NCBI GenBank assembly: GCA_020849035.1
Contig: JADLHC010000194.1
Span: forward strand, 1-48,678
Source: Planctomycetia bacterium
GTDB taxonomy: Bacteria > Planctomycetota > MHYJ01 > WSZJ01
Reading direction: 5' to 3'
Length of the DNA stretch: 48,678 nt
Numbering within the stretch: the stretch's first letter is position 1; each line of letters begins with the position of its first letter. Positions 7,697-15,725 of the stretch are shown piece after piece. The position numbers and the translations under genes were made by a program. A model generated the notes under the pieces. The model searched no databases and was not told the DNA's origin. It worked only from the letters and a program-made list of their open reading frames with translations.

Positions 7697-9211
7697 ATGC
7701 GGTTTTCGCCGTCTAAAAGACCAGACACCCTCGAACACACCATCGTGGAACCCGTCACCGAAACCACTCCTCTCGACCGCTTCCCCGGCAAGACCCTCGA
7801 TGGCTTCCTCATCGAGACGCCCCTCGGCCGGGGAGGCATGGCCGCCGTGTTCCGCGCCCGCGATCTCGCCCTCGACCGCCCCGTCGCCCTCAAGGTCCTC
7901 CGCTCGCAGGCCGTCCGCGACGACGCAACCCGCGAACGCTTCCTCAGCGAAGCCCGCGCCGCGGCCAGCCTTCACCACCCGAATGTGGTGGCGACGCACC
8001 GTGCGGGGGAGACGGCGGGGGTGCTGTACATGGCGATGCAGTACGTGAACGGCCGGACCTTGGAGAAGCTGCTGAAGCACGACGGGCGGCTGCCGTGGCG
8101 TCGGGCGCTCGACGTCGGTCGGCAGGTGGCGCGGGCGATCGGCGCGGCGCACGCGGCGGGGCTGGCGCACCGGGACATCAAGCCCGCGAACATCATGGTG
8201 GGACCGGACGGGCACGTCACCGTGATGGACTTCGGCGTGGCGAAGCCGATCGCCGGCGAGGTGATGGACGCGCGGACGTTCGCGGGGACGCCGGAGTACG
8301 CGAGCCCCGAGCAGCACGGAACGGGCCCCGTGGACGGGCGCACCGACCTGTGGTCGCTGGGCGTGACGCTCTACCATGCGCTCACGGGACGCATCCCCTT
8401 CGTCGCCGAGGACCCCGCCGCGCTGAGGCGCCGCATCGCGAGCGAGGACCCGATCGCGATCCGCGACATCGAGCCGTCCGTGCCCCTTCCCGTCGCCGCG
8501 CTCGTCGCCCGCCTCATGTCGCGCAACGCCGCCGACCGGCCCGCGACCGCGGGCGAGGCGATCCGCGCGATGGACGCGGCGCTGCGGGTGGCGCGCCTGA
8601 AGTGGCCCGCGGTGGCGGCTGCGGCGCTTCTGCTGGTCGCGGGGGGCGCGGTGGCGGCGCAGAAGATCCGCGCATGGCGGCCGGCGGACGTCGGCCCGGC
8701 GGAAGGCGTCGCGGATCAGGGCGCCGCGGTCGCGGGACCTGCGGGGCCCGCGCCGGCGGACGCCGCCCCCGAGCGCCCCCCGACCCCCAGCGTCCCCTGG
8801 ACCGCAAAGCCCATGGTCCTCGTCGCCGAGCTGGCGGGCCCCGACGGGGAATGGCTCCGCACCGCGATCCCCGACCTCGTCTCCCGGGACCTCGCCGCGG
8901 CCGGCCGCGTCGTCGTCCTTCCGAAGTCCCGCACCGGCTCGGAGATTGCGGAAGCGCCGGACATGGAAGCGGCGGCGGAGGCCGCGGCGCGCACGCACGA
9001 CGCCGACGCCGTGCTGCTGGGCGACGTCCGCGTGAACGGCGACCGCGTGCAGGTCCGCCTCGTCGTGCTCCGCGTGCGCGACGGACGTGCGGCCCGCGAG
9101 GAGATCAGCGCGTCGGGCACGCGCCGCGAGGTGAACGCGCTGGCGGCCGGGCTGGCCGAGAGGGCGCTGCGCGCGATCGAGAACCCGCGCAACTCCCGCC
9201 AGGGCGGCTAA
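7697..9211 (+). CDS. Membrane Ser/Thr protein kinase with C-terminal CsgG/TolB-like domain
   Basis: Residues about 38-295 are a complete Hanks-type kinase: glycine loop GRGGMAAVF, catalytic lysine in VALKVL, HRDIKPANIM near residue 158, DFG in VMDFGVAK near 178, and GTPEYASPEQ. A transmembrane helix follows near 302-320. The exported part (about 370-495) resembles the CsgG/TolB N-terminal nucleotide-free fold seen in FlgO and many kinase fusions (VSRDLAAAGRVVVLP, DADAVLLGDVRVNGDRVQVRL). This suggests a sensor linking the periplasm to phosphorylation. The start is uncertain: GGAG touches this ATG, and a GTG at 7745 is an alternative. The last codons overlap the convergent lipoprotein gene by four bases. 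Confidence 0.9.
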   Translation: MRFSPSKRPDTLEHTIVEPVTETTPLDRFPGKTLDGFLIETPLGRGGMAAVFRARDLALDRPVALKVLRSQAVRDDATRERFLSEARAAASLHHPNVVATHRAGETAGVLYMAMQYVNGRTLEKLLKHDGRLPWRRALDVGRQVARAIGAAHAAGLAHRDIKPANIMVGPDGHVTVMDFGVAKPIAGEVMDARTFAGTPEYASPEQHGTGPVDGRTDLWSLGVTLYHALTGRIPFVAEDPAALRRRIASEDPIAIRDIEPSVPLPVAALVARLMSRNAADRPATAGEAIRAMDAALRVARLKWPAVAAAALLLVAGGAVAAQKIRAWRPADVGPAEGVADQGAAVAGPAGPAPADAAPERPPTPSVPWTAKPMVLVAELAGPDGEWLRTAIPDLVSRDLAAAGRVVVLPKSRTGSEIAEAPDMEAAAEAAARTHDADAVLLGDVRVNGDRVQVRLVVLRVRDGRAAREEISASGTRREVNALAAGLAERALRAIENPRNSRQGG

Positions 9212-9612
9212 CGATCGAGCCGCCAGTCCATCCCCACCACGGCCGCGTCGTTCACCTCCGCCTCCCCCTCCCAGGCCCACTCCCCTCCCGCCGGAATCTC
9301 CGCCTCCCGCCACGCCGCGCTGTCGCGCGACCGCCGCTCCCACCCCTCCGCGTCCACGTAGCGGAACCGCCAGCGCAGCCGAAGCGCACTTCCCGAACGG
9401 TTCGCGACCGTCGCGGCGAGGCGCAGCGACCCGGAGGCGCGATCCTGGCGGAGACGCGTGACCTCGAGGGCGCCGCCGAGAAAGGGCTGGCCGAGGCGAA
9501 GGGGCGTGAAATCCGCGACGCGGTCGGCGGGGTCGGGCGCCGTCGCCGGGCCGGGATCGGCGGCGCAGCCCGCGGCCGCGAGGAGGACGGGCGCGAGGAG
9601 CCGCGCCCTCAC
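9208..9612 (-). CDS. YcfL/DUF1425-like lipoprotein
   Basis: A 134-residue predicted lipoprotein with lipobox LLAAAGC. The mature part has the pattern of the DUF1425 (YcfL) beta-sandwich: a strand pair ending in ATVANRSGSALRLRWRFRYVD, then a W...IPAGGEW segment. The GTG start overlaps the upstream stop as GTGA, so it is coupled to the preceding coiled-coil gene. It ends four bases inside the convergent kinase gene. The function of this family is unclear; a peptidoglycan or outer-membrane association has been suggested for YcfL. Confidence 0.7.
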   Translation of the reverse strand: MRARLLAPVLLAAAGCAADPGPATAPDPADRVADFTPLRLGQPFLGGALEVTRLRQDRASGSLRLAATVANRSGSALRLRWRFRYVDAEGWERRSRDSAAWREAEIPAGGEWAWEGEAEVNDAAVVGMDWRLDR

Positions 9613-10049
9613 AGGATCTTCGCCACGGCCGCGACGATGCCGCCGAGAATCTTAGCGACCGCGAGGAAGCCCTCGTGCGCGCGCTCGACCGAGCGCTCGT
9701 AGCGCGCGAGGTCCGCCTCGCGCCGCAGCCGCGACCGGAAGGCGATCATCTCCGCGCGGAACTCCGCCGCCTCGAGCGCCAGCGTCGCCGCAACGTCGTT
9801 CAACACGCGCGCCGCGCGCTCCGCCTGCCACGCCGCCTCCTCCGCGTCCTTCGACTTCCGCGACGCCGCAAGGCGCTCCTCCGCGCGCGCCAGCTTCCCC
9901 TTCAGCGCCGCCGCCTCCCCCGCCTCGAACGTCCGCATCATCCCGCTCCGCGGGTCGATGCCCTTGACGTCCTCCTTCAGGGACTCCAGCCCCTCCCGCA
10001 GCTCGCCGATCTGCGCCACGAGCCCCGCCACCCCCGCCGCGTTCCCCAT
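9609..10049 (-). CDS. Coiled-coil protein of unknown function
   Basis: A 146-residue, highly helical protein dominated by Ala, Glu, Arg and Lys, with heptad-like spacing over about residues 10-125. A hydrophobic stretch at the extreme C-terminus (AVAKILGGIVAAVAKIL) could be an amphipathic or membrane-inserting helix. There is no signal peptide. AGGAGGG stands at proper distance before the ATG. It lies between two exported lipoprotein-type genes in the same operon. I do not recognise a family. Confidence 0.65.
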   Translation of the reverse strand: MGNAAGVAGLVAQIGELREGLESLKEDVKGIDPRSGMMRTFEAGEAAALKGKLARAEERLAASRKSKDAEEAAWQAERAARVLNDVAATLALEAAEFRAEMIAFRSRLRREADLARYERSVERAHEGFLAVAKILGGIVAAVAKIL

Positions 10050-10058
10050 CTCACCCTC

Positions 10059-10646
10059 CTATTTCACCGCCAGCGCCCGCTTCAGCGCGTCCCTCGCCGA
10101 CGCCAGCGACCTCGCGGCGTTTTCGCAGGTGGGAAGCGTCGTTTCGCGAAGGTCCTGCGAGGAGGCGAGCATGCGCTGCGCCAGGTCGCTCTGCCGGTCG
10201 CGCGAGGCGAACGCGACGATGTCCTTCTCGAAGGGCGACGCGAGGTCGCGGATCGCCGCGACGAGGCTGCGCACGGCGGACTGCGCGTCGTCCAGCGCCT
10301 GCACGGTCGCCTCGTCCTCGCCGGTGCCGTCGGCGACGGCGCGGCTGGAGCGCAGAAGCGCGTCGAGCTCGATGAAGCGCTCGCGCAGCGCCGTGCCGCG
10401 CTCGGCGGCGTCCGCGGGCGGCTTCAGGTCCGGGTTCGCGCCCCACTGCTCGAGGAAGGCGCCGAGCCCGCGGGTCCCTTTCTCCATCCCGCTCGAGTCC
10501 GCCGCCCGCTCGCACACCTGCTGCGCCGCGGCGCAGCTGCTCCGGTACGCGTCGAACGCCGCCTCCGCGTCCTTCGACCGCGGCGGCGGATCTCCCGCGC
10601 ACCCCGCCGCCAGCACGACTCCCGCCAGGACCGCAAGTCGCTTCAT
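10059..10646 (-). CDS. Lipoprotein of unknown function
   Basis: A 195-residue product starting MKRLAVLAGVVLAAGC, a clear lipoprotein signal with lipobox LAAGC. The mature part is alpha-helical and charged with a few cysteines (SSCAAAQQVCERA). The chosen ATG has GGGGAGA before it; an earlier in-frame start would destroy the signal peptide. It stops nine bases before the coiled-coil gene. No known domain is recognised. Confidence 0.7.
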   Translation of the reverse strand: MKRLAVLAGVVLAAGCAGDPPPRSKDAEAAFDAYRSSCAAAQQVCERAADSSGMEKGTRGLGAFLEQWGANPDLKPPADAAERGTALRERFIELDALLRSSRAVADGTGEDEATVQALDDAQSAVRSLVAAIRDLASPFEKDIVAFASRDRQSDLAQRMLASSQDLRETTLPTCENAARSLASARDALKRALAVK

Positions 10647-10647
10647 G

Positions 10648-11490
10648 TCATCTCCCCGATTCGCACGCCGGCGCCAGGTCGGCGGTGACGACAGCGTCCC
10701 CGTCCGCCGGCGCTTCGAAGACAAATGTGCCCGCCCGGACGCGGGCCGTCCAGCGGCCCGGGCCTTCGGGCTGGAACGTTCCGGGGGCCTGCGAGAGGGT
10801 GAGGCCGTTGGAAGCGGTGAGGACGAGGTCGCACTCGGCGCCGTCGGGGAGGCCCTGGATTTCGAGGCGGAAGCGTGCGGGCTCGCCGCGGACGACGCGC
10901 GTGCGCTCGGCGGACCAGCGCCAGGCGTAGACGCGGGCGGGCCAGGTGCGTGTGGCGCCTGCGGCGCGGAGAGTGGCGGCGTTGGGGCCGGCCTGGTCGG
11001 GCGCGACGTGGCCGAGGAAGACGGCGCGCGCGAGGGGGGCCTCGCCGGAGACGACGATGTCGGCGCCCTCGAAGTCCTGGCGGATCGAGGCGGAATCGCT
11101 GGCGAGCGTGAGCGCGCAGTTCCAGGGTTCCGCCGAGGCCAGCTCGGGAACCGGAACCTCGATCGTCGCGTCGCCGGCCTCGATCAGGGCCGGGGGCTCC
11201 GGGGGCGCTTCGCCTCCCGCCGGAACCAGCTCGACGAGGGTCGCTCCGGCGCAGAGCAGCGCAGCGCCGCCGGCGAGGGGCAGGGCATCGAGCCGCCACC
11301 AGCCGCGCTCGTCCGGCTGGACTCGCAGGGTCGCCGTGGCGGACCCGCGCGGGACGACCTCGAGCGTCGCGTGCGCCGACGGCGCGCGCACGGCGAGGGC
11401 GCGGTCGCGGGCGTACACGCGCAGCGTCGCGCGCGCGGGCTCGGCGAACGCCGCGGACGCGAGGACGAACAGCAGGGCCAGTCGTCGCAT
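10648..11490 (-). CDS. Secreted beta-rich protein of unknown function
   Basis: A 280-residue protein with a signal peptide (MRRLALLFVLASAAFAEPARA). The mature part is made of repeated beta-sandwich-like stretches (TLRVQPDERGWWRLDALPL, RVVRGEPARFRLEIQGLP), suggesting two or three Ig-like units. GAGGAG precedes the ATG, 11 bases after the preceding gene. Its stop is two bases from the following lipoprotein start. The domain family is not recognised; extracellular structural or binding roles are plausible from composition only. Confidence 0.65.
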   Translation of the reverse strand: MRRLALLFVLASAAFAEPARATLRVYARDRALAVRAPSAHATLEVVPRGSATATLRVQPDERGWWRLDALPLAGGAALLCAGATLVELVPAGGEAPPEPPALIEAGDATIEVPVPELASAEPWNCALTLASDSASIRQDFEGADIVVSGEAPLARAVFLGHVAPDQAGPNAATLRAAGATRTWPARVYAWRWSAERTRVVRGEPARFRLEIQGLPDGAECDLVLTASNGLTLSQAPGTFQPEGPGRWTARVRAGTFVFEAPADGDAVVTADLAPACESGR

Positions 11491-11501
11491 GGAACTCCTC
11501 C

Positions 11502-12650
11502 TCAGAATCCGATCGAAATCCCGATGGTCGGCGAAACCGCGCCATGCCAGGAGTGCCGCCCGCGCGCGTCGAGCCCGCGCGTGCCGCGGCCGCGCACGTC
11601 GAGGGAGAATCGAGCGGACTCCCAGAGCCGGACGTCGACGCCCGTCCGGACCTCGGCGACCGGGTCGTACTCCGTGCCGCTTCGCTCGAAGCGGCGGTGG
11701 GCCAGGCCGGCGTCCGCCGCCGCGAAGACGGTGACGGGGCCGGCGCTGAGCGCGTCGTAACGGACGCCTGCGAGCCAGGTCCAGGTGCGGACGTGGTCGC
11801 GGGAGCGGATTTCCCGTGAAGAGGACGGCGTCCTCGATGCGGGGTTGGAGGTCGGGCGATTCGGCGACATGCCGGGCCCTGTCGTCATTCCTGGTCCCGG
11901 CGGGGGGTTACCGGTGCTGGAGTTTCCAGGCCCCGGGTTCGGGTTGGGGTTCGGGTTGGGATTGGGGTTCGGATTCGGATTGGGATTCGGGTTCGGAATC
12001 CCCCCTCCCCCTGACGGCGTGCCGGCCCCGGACGTCGGCTTCGCCCCGCTCCCCGCGACCGTCCGCCCCGGCACGAATTCGTCCCTCTCCCTCTCCACGC
12101 CTCCCGCCGACGTCTCCGCCGCCCCCTCGATCCAGAACCCGCCGCCGATCCGCACGCTCACCCTCGCCCCGGCCACCGGCGCCGGGTCGTACCCCGACCC
12201 GGACTCGGGCCAGATCCAGCCGCCGACAGCCTCGGCCCGCACCGGAGGCGCTTCAGTCCACTCCGCCGCCGGCCGCACGACCCGCCCTTCCACCCGCTCG
12301 TCCCGCTCGGGGAACTCGACCTCGAAGCGGTCCGCGGGCGCGGCCTCGGGCCAGTCGCACTCGAACGAGTTGTCGAGCCCGCCGTCGCTCCGGCCCGCGC
12401 GCCGCGCGACCGGGTCGCCGCCGGCCCATGCGACGACGACGACGTCCTCGCGGTCCTCGGAGTCCCGGATTTCGACGCGGGCGCGCGGCACGTCCGCCAC
12501 GACGAGCGTCGCCCGGACGCCGGGGCGCACCCTCGGCGGTGAGGCCGACGGACCGGGCCCCTCCACCCTGACGGCGGCGGCCTGCGGACGGCCCTCCGCG
12601 CAGCAGGCCACGAGAAGACAGAACGACACTGCGAAGAAACGGCGTCTCAT
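11502..12650 (-). CDS. Lipoprotein-like protein with Pro-Asn repeat and C-terminal beta-barrel-like part
   Basis: A 382-residue protein with a signal sequence (MRRRFFAVSFCLLVACC; possible lipobox LVAC). Residues about 20-195 form a beta-rich domain. A linker of about ten Pro-Asn repeats, flanked by Gly/Pro/Ser/Thr-rich sequence, spans about residues 215-275. The C-terminal 100 residues alternate hydrophobic and polar positions (WTWLAGVRYDALSAGPVTVF) and end in IGISIGF, with a terminal Phe typical of outer-membrane barrels. GAGGAA precedes the ATG. It heads the five-gene operon that ends at 9208. Confidence 0.7.
   Translation of the reverse strand: MRRRFFAVSFCLLVACCAEGRPQAAAVRVEGPGPSASPPRVRPGVRATLVVADVPRARVEIRDSEDREDVVVVAWAGGDPVARRAGRSDGGLDNSFECDWPEAAPADRFEVEFPERDERVEGRVVRPAAEWTEAPPVRAEAVGGWIWPESGSGYDPAPVAGARVSVRIGGGFWIEGAAETSAGGVERERDEFVPGRTVAGSGAKPTSGAGTPSGGGGIPNPNPNPNPNPNPNPNPNPNPGPGNSSTGNPPPGPGMTTGPGMSPNRPTSNPASRTPSSSREIRSRDHVRTWTWLAGVRYDALSAGPVTVFAAADAGLAHRRFERSGTEYDPVAEVRTGVDVRLWESARFSLDVRGRGTRGLDARGRHSWHGAVSPTIGISIGF
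11938..11998. repeat. Hexanucleotide tandem repeat encoding Pro-Asn units
   Basis: A run of GGGTTC/GGGTTG/GGATTC-type hexamers on the plus strand encodes the Pro-Asn repeat on the minus strand. Units vary at the third codon positions, so the peptide repeat is more uniform than the DNA. Confidence 0.8.
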
Positions 12651-12710
12651 GAAATTCCTCCCTCGCCGGCGGATTCTGCGAATCGCGGCGCGGACGTCAA
12701 GATTCCGGTG

Positions 12711-13889
12711 TCAGGCCGTGACCCGCCGGCCCGCCACCATCACGCCCGTCACCGCGCCCGCCAGCGCGTCCGCGGGACTCTCCCCCGCGACGATCGTGAA
12801 GTCCGCGGCGCAACCCGGCGCGATCCTCCCCGCCCGGCGAAGCCCCAGCGCCCGGGCGCCGTGCTTCGTCGCCATCGTGAGCGCCTCATCGAGCGTGAAA
12901 CCCCTTTCCGTCGCCGCGCGAATCTCCGCGCGGACGTCGAGCGACGGCGAGGAGCCGAGCGAGTCCGTGCCGAGAGCGACCGGCACCCCGGCGCGCAGCA
13001 GCCTCCTCGCGGGGTGCGCCGGATGGCCGAAAAACGCGTGCGTCCGCGGGCACCAGACGACCGCGGCGCGCGCGCGGCGAAGCGTCGCGACGTCGCGGGC
13101 CGTGAGGTAGTTCGCGTGCGCGACCGTCGCCCCGCGCAGCACGCCCGCCTCCGCAAGGTACGCCACCGGCCGCCGCCCGGGCGGCCGCCAGCCCCCCGTG
13201 TCGCGCCCGAGCCGCCGCAGCATCGCCGCGAACGCGCCCCCGCCCGTCCGCAGGTACTCGATCTCCTCCTGCAGCTCGGAGAGGTGGGTCGCGAAGGGCA
13301 CCCGGGCGCGCGCCGCGGCGGCGTGGAGGAGGCGGTACAGCTCGCGGCTGCACGAGTACGGCGCGTGCGGCGCGAGCCCGGGAGTCCACGTCGCCGTGCG
13401 CCGCTCCAGGAAGCCCAGCGCGCGCCGCGCCGCCTCGCCCGCGCGCCCCGGGGCGATCCCCAGCGCCTCGCGCCAGCTCACCGCGCGCAGGCCGGATTGA
13501 CGCAATGCGTCATTCCGCGACTGCCACGCAAAGTCCCCCACGGCCGCCGTCCCGTGCCCCACCGAAAGCCGGATCCCCTCCCGAAGCGACTCCTCGATCT
13601 CCCGCGGCCCGCGCTTCGCCCGCTCCTCCATCAGCCGCCCCGCCCACTCCGGGAACGGCGCGGGACGCAGCTCCCCCGCGAGAAACGTCAGCTCCAGGTG
13701 CGCGTGCGCGTTCACAAGCCCCGGCAGCAGGATCACCCCGCGCCCCGCCCCGCGCACCCGCCGCACCGACAGAATCGCGCCGCGCTCGTGGCGGACCTCC
13801 ACCCCCTCCACCCAGCGCCCGCCCACGAACCCCCACCCCGCGGCCAGCACTCCCATCCCGCCCCCGCCCCTCGCCTCACCCCTCTTCAC
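12711..13889 (-). CDS. Amidohydrolase of the ATZ/TRZ (chlorohydrolase/deaminase) type
   Basis: A 392-residue metal-dependent hydrolase of the amidohydrolase superfamily. The HxH metal pair is in PGLVNAHAHLE, further ligands in ATHLSELQEE and TVAHANYL, and the catalytic Asp in ALGTDSLGSSPSL. The segment CPRTHAFFGHP is typical of the SsnA/aminodeoxyfutalosine-deaminase-like branch, so menaquinone precursor or purine deamination is possible, but the substrate cannot be read from the sequence. The GTG at 13889 overlaps the preceding stop; an ATG at 13856 is an alternative. A 15-bp palindrome made of locally rare codons sits inside it. Confidence 0.85.
   Translation of the reverse strand: MKRGEARGGGGMGVLAAGWGFVGGRWVEGVEVRHERGAILSVRRVRGAGRGVILLPGLVNAHAHLELTFLAGELRPAPFPEWAGRLMEERAKRGPREIEESLREGIRLSVGHGTAAVGDFAWQSRNDALRQSGLRAVSWREALGIAPGRAGEAARRALGFLERRTATWTPGLAPHAPYSCSRELYRLLHAAAARARVPFATHLSELQEEIEYLRTGGGAFAAMLRRLGRDTGGWRPPGRRPVAYLAEAGVLRGATVAHANYLTARDVATLRRARAAVVWCPRTHAFFGHPAHPARRLLRAGVPVALGTDSLGSSPSLDVRAEIRAATERGFTLDEALTMATKHGARALGLRRAGRIAPGCAADFTIVAGESPADALAGAVTGVMVAGRRVTA
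13498..13512. repeat. 15-bp palindrome inside the amidohydrolase gene
   Basis: TGACGCAATGCGTCA has 7-bp arms around one central base. Read on the coding strand it is identical to the copy at 17974-17988, and it encodes Asp-Ala-Leu-Arg with GCA, TTG and CGT codons, which are uncommon in this region. Confidence 0.7.
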
Positions 13890-14155
13890 TTCCCCCGCTT
13901 CCTCTTCGCCTTCTCACGCCACGCCTTGAAATACTCCGGATGCGACTCCCGCCACTGCCTCATGTACTCCCGCTGCCGCTCCGTCTTCCAGTAGTTCGGA
14001 TGCTTCTTCTTCCACCCCGACATGTACCGCTTCATGTACCCGGCACGGCGCGCCGTCTTGCACGTCTCCCGCGAACAGTAGACGTGCACCCGGTTCCGCG
14101 CGCGAAACCCCTTCCCGCACGCAGGACACCGCCGATGCCCCTTCGCCCCCGCCAT
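13886..14155 (-). CDS. Small zinc-ribbon protein with WxxxHPxY repeats
   Basis: An 89-residue, strongly basic protein. CPACGKGF and YCSRETC give four cysteines suited to a zinc ribbon. The rest contains two related units, SGWKKKHPNYWKTER and RQWRESHPEYFKAWR. Similar short proteins occur in Planctomycetes, often described only as hypothetical. The charge suggests nucleic-acid binding. It starts three bases after the NFACT-like gene and its stop overlaps the amidohydrolase GTG, so it is embedded in the operon. Confidence 0.75.
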   Translation of the reverse strand: MAGAKGHRRCPACGKGFRARNRVHVYCSRETCKTARRAGYMKRYMSGWKKKHPNYWKTERQREYMRQWRESHPEYFKAWREKAKRKRGK

Positions 14156-14158
14156 CGC

Positions 14159-15067
14159 TCACTCCTCTCCCAGGCGCCGCGCCGGCTCCATCAGCCTCTC
14201 CAGCCGCGCGGGCTCCACTCTCAACCGGATCGCCTTCCCCTTCTGCACCAGCACCGTCCCCTTCGGAGCCCCCCTCGCCCGCGTCACCCACTTCGCAAGC
14301 GTCCACGTCACCTCCGCCACCGGCCTCCCCCGAAGCTTCGAATGCCACGCCGCCAGCGTCGCGGCGTCCAGAAGCGTCTCCTGCGGGAGTTCCTTTCCCG
14401 GCGGGATCCGCACCACGACGTGCGCCCCCGCGCGGTCCTCCGCGTGGAACCAGGCGTCGTTCCCCCGCGCCAGCCTCAGCGACAGCTCCTCGTTCTCCTC
14501 CGCGTTCCGGCCCACGAGGATATCCAATCCGTCGGCTGAGACGAAGTGCTTCGGTCCTTTTTTTTCGGGACGGACCGTTTCGCGCATTTTGACGGGGCGC
14601 GGGAAGAGCCCCTGCTGCTGGAGCCGCGACTCGATTCCCGCGAGCGCGGCGGCGTCCGCGGCGGCGATCTCCGCCTCGATCCCGGCCATCTTCCCGAGCG
14701 ACCGTTCCTCCGCGGCGAGCCGGCGCGCGACCTCCTCCTGCCCGCGCAGCGCCTTCTGGTACTGCCGGAAATACGCGCGCATGTTCTCGGCCGGCGACTT
14801 CGCCTTCTCGAGCGCGATCCTCAGGTCGGGGCCGCCGAACATGTTGGGAAGGGTCACGGAGTCCGAGCCGCGCGGGACGTCCGCGAGGTGCACCTTGAGG
14901 ACTTCGCCGAACAGCCGCAGCTCGTCCGCCTTCGAGGTGTCCTCGGCGGCCTGCTTGAGCTTGAAGATCTTGCCGCGCGCGCGGTCGCGCCACTTCTCGA
15001 CGGCGGCGCGCAGCTTCGCGCGGAGCGCTTCGGACGGATCGGGAGCGGGGGCGGGACCGTTCGCCAC
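14159..15067 (-). CDS. NFACT-R (RqcH-like) protein lacking the NFACT-N domain
   Basis: A 302-residue protein matching the coiled-coil and C-terminal parts of RqcH/FbpA proteins. The middle region has SPAENMRAYFRQYQKA, and the NFACT-R (DUF814) domain has DILVGRNAEENEELSLRLA, NDAWFHAEDRAGAHVVVR and the WTLAKWVTRARGAPKG segment. Full-length RqcH (about 550 residues) directs alanine tailing on stalled ribosomes and needs the NFACT-N domain with its Asp-Arg pair to recruit tRNA; that domain is absent. The start is a GTG (VANGPAP) two bases after the preceding stop. It probably binds RNA or the ribosome but cannot act as canonical RqcH. Confidence 0.85.
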   Translation of the reverse strand: MANGPAPAPDPSEALRAKLRAAVEKWRDRARGKIFKLKQAAEDTSKADELRLFGEVLKVHLADVPRGSDSVTLPNMFGGPDLRIALEKAKSPAENMRAYFRQYQKALRGQEEVARRLAAEERSLGKMAGIEAEIAAADAAALAGIESRLQQQGLFPRPVKMRETVRPEKKGPKHFVSADGLDILVGRNAEENEELSLRLARGNDAWFHAEDRAGAHVVVRIPPGKELPQETLLDAATLAAWHSKLRGRPVAEVTWTLAKWVTRARGAPKGTVLVQKGKAIRLRVEPARLERLMEPARRLGEE

Positions 15068-15071
15068 GGGA

Positions 15072-15725
15072 TCAGCGCGAGAAGGCGTTGGAGACGCGGT
15101 CGAACTGCGCGACGGCGCTCGGGACGGCGATGAAGGCGAGGAGGAGGGCGCCGAGTCCGGCGGCGAGGGAGACGGCGACGGCGAGGGCGACGGGTTTTCC
15201 GTAGAGCTTCGCCGCCGCGCGCCCCTCCCAGACGGCGCGCCAGACCCAGAACAGGGCGAAGGGCACGGTGAGGACCCACAGCGTGCCGGCGACCTGGGCC
15301 TGCGTGGCGGGGTCGCCTTCCTTCCAGGTGATCACGGGCGGGGCGCCCCTGGGCACGAGCGCGACGGCGGCGAACCCCCAGGCGGCGCCGGCGGCGCCGG
15401 CGAGGGCGGAGATCCAGCCGGTGGCGCGCATGGTGGAGCGCATGTTGCGGGACTTGCGGCGGAAGTCGAGCGCGAGCTCGACGAGGGTGGAGCGGATGAA
15501 CCAGGCCGCCATGGCGACGCCGGCGACGCTGGCGCCGACGGACCACCAGGACGCGTTCACGGGCGGTGCGTCCGCGTGGGCGAACTCCGGGCGCTCCACG
15601 ACCAGCTTCAGCGCGACGCCCTGCGCGAACGCCGCCAGCGCGCAGGCCGTCGCCGCCGGCCCGACCCGCCCGCCCTCCGCAGCCGCCTCGCCGGGGCTGC
15701 GGAGGAACCGGGCCGGGGGGAACAT
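15072..15725 (-). CDS. Multi-pass membrane protein, possibly Yip1-type
   Basis: A 217-residue protein with about five hydrophobic helices. The N-terminal PARFLRSPGEAAAEGG, followed directly by a transmembrane helix, resembles Yip1-domain membrane proteins, but this is a weak match. Its ATG shares one base with the ndk stop codon (TAATG), so it is translationally coupled to ndk. The NFACT-like gene follows after four bases. Confidence 0.7.
   Translation of the reverse strand: MFPPARFLRSPGEAAAEGGRVGPAATACALAAFAQGVALKLVVERPEFAHADAPPVNASWWSVGASVAGVAMAAWFIRSTLVELALDFRRKSRNMRSTMRATGWISALAGAAGAAWGFAAVALVPRGAPPVITWKEGDPATQAQVAGTLWVLTVPFALFWVWRAVWEGRAAAKLYGKPVALAVAVSLAAGLGALLLAFIAVPSAVAQFDRVSNAFSR

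Noticed and set aside
7507..7716. A 69-codon frame overlapping the arrestin-like stop as GTGA
   Set aside because: It overlaps the kinase start, contains the palindrome at 7524 and has no protein-like pattern beyond the chance overlap.
4772..9343. A 1,500-codon minus-strand frame spanning several genes
   Set aside because: Only its last 99 codons (4772-5071) look like a real gene, with a membrane helix and GTGA overlaps on both sides. The rest is antisense to the kinase and arrestin-like genes or out of frame with nrnA.
13886..14155. Transposase fragment, because of the zinc ribbon and basic repeats
   Set aside because: There are no terminal inverted repeats, target duplication or catalytic motif, and the frame is intact and coupled to its neighbours.
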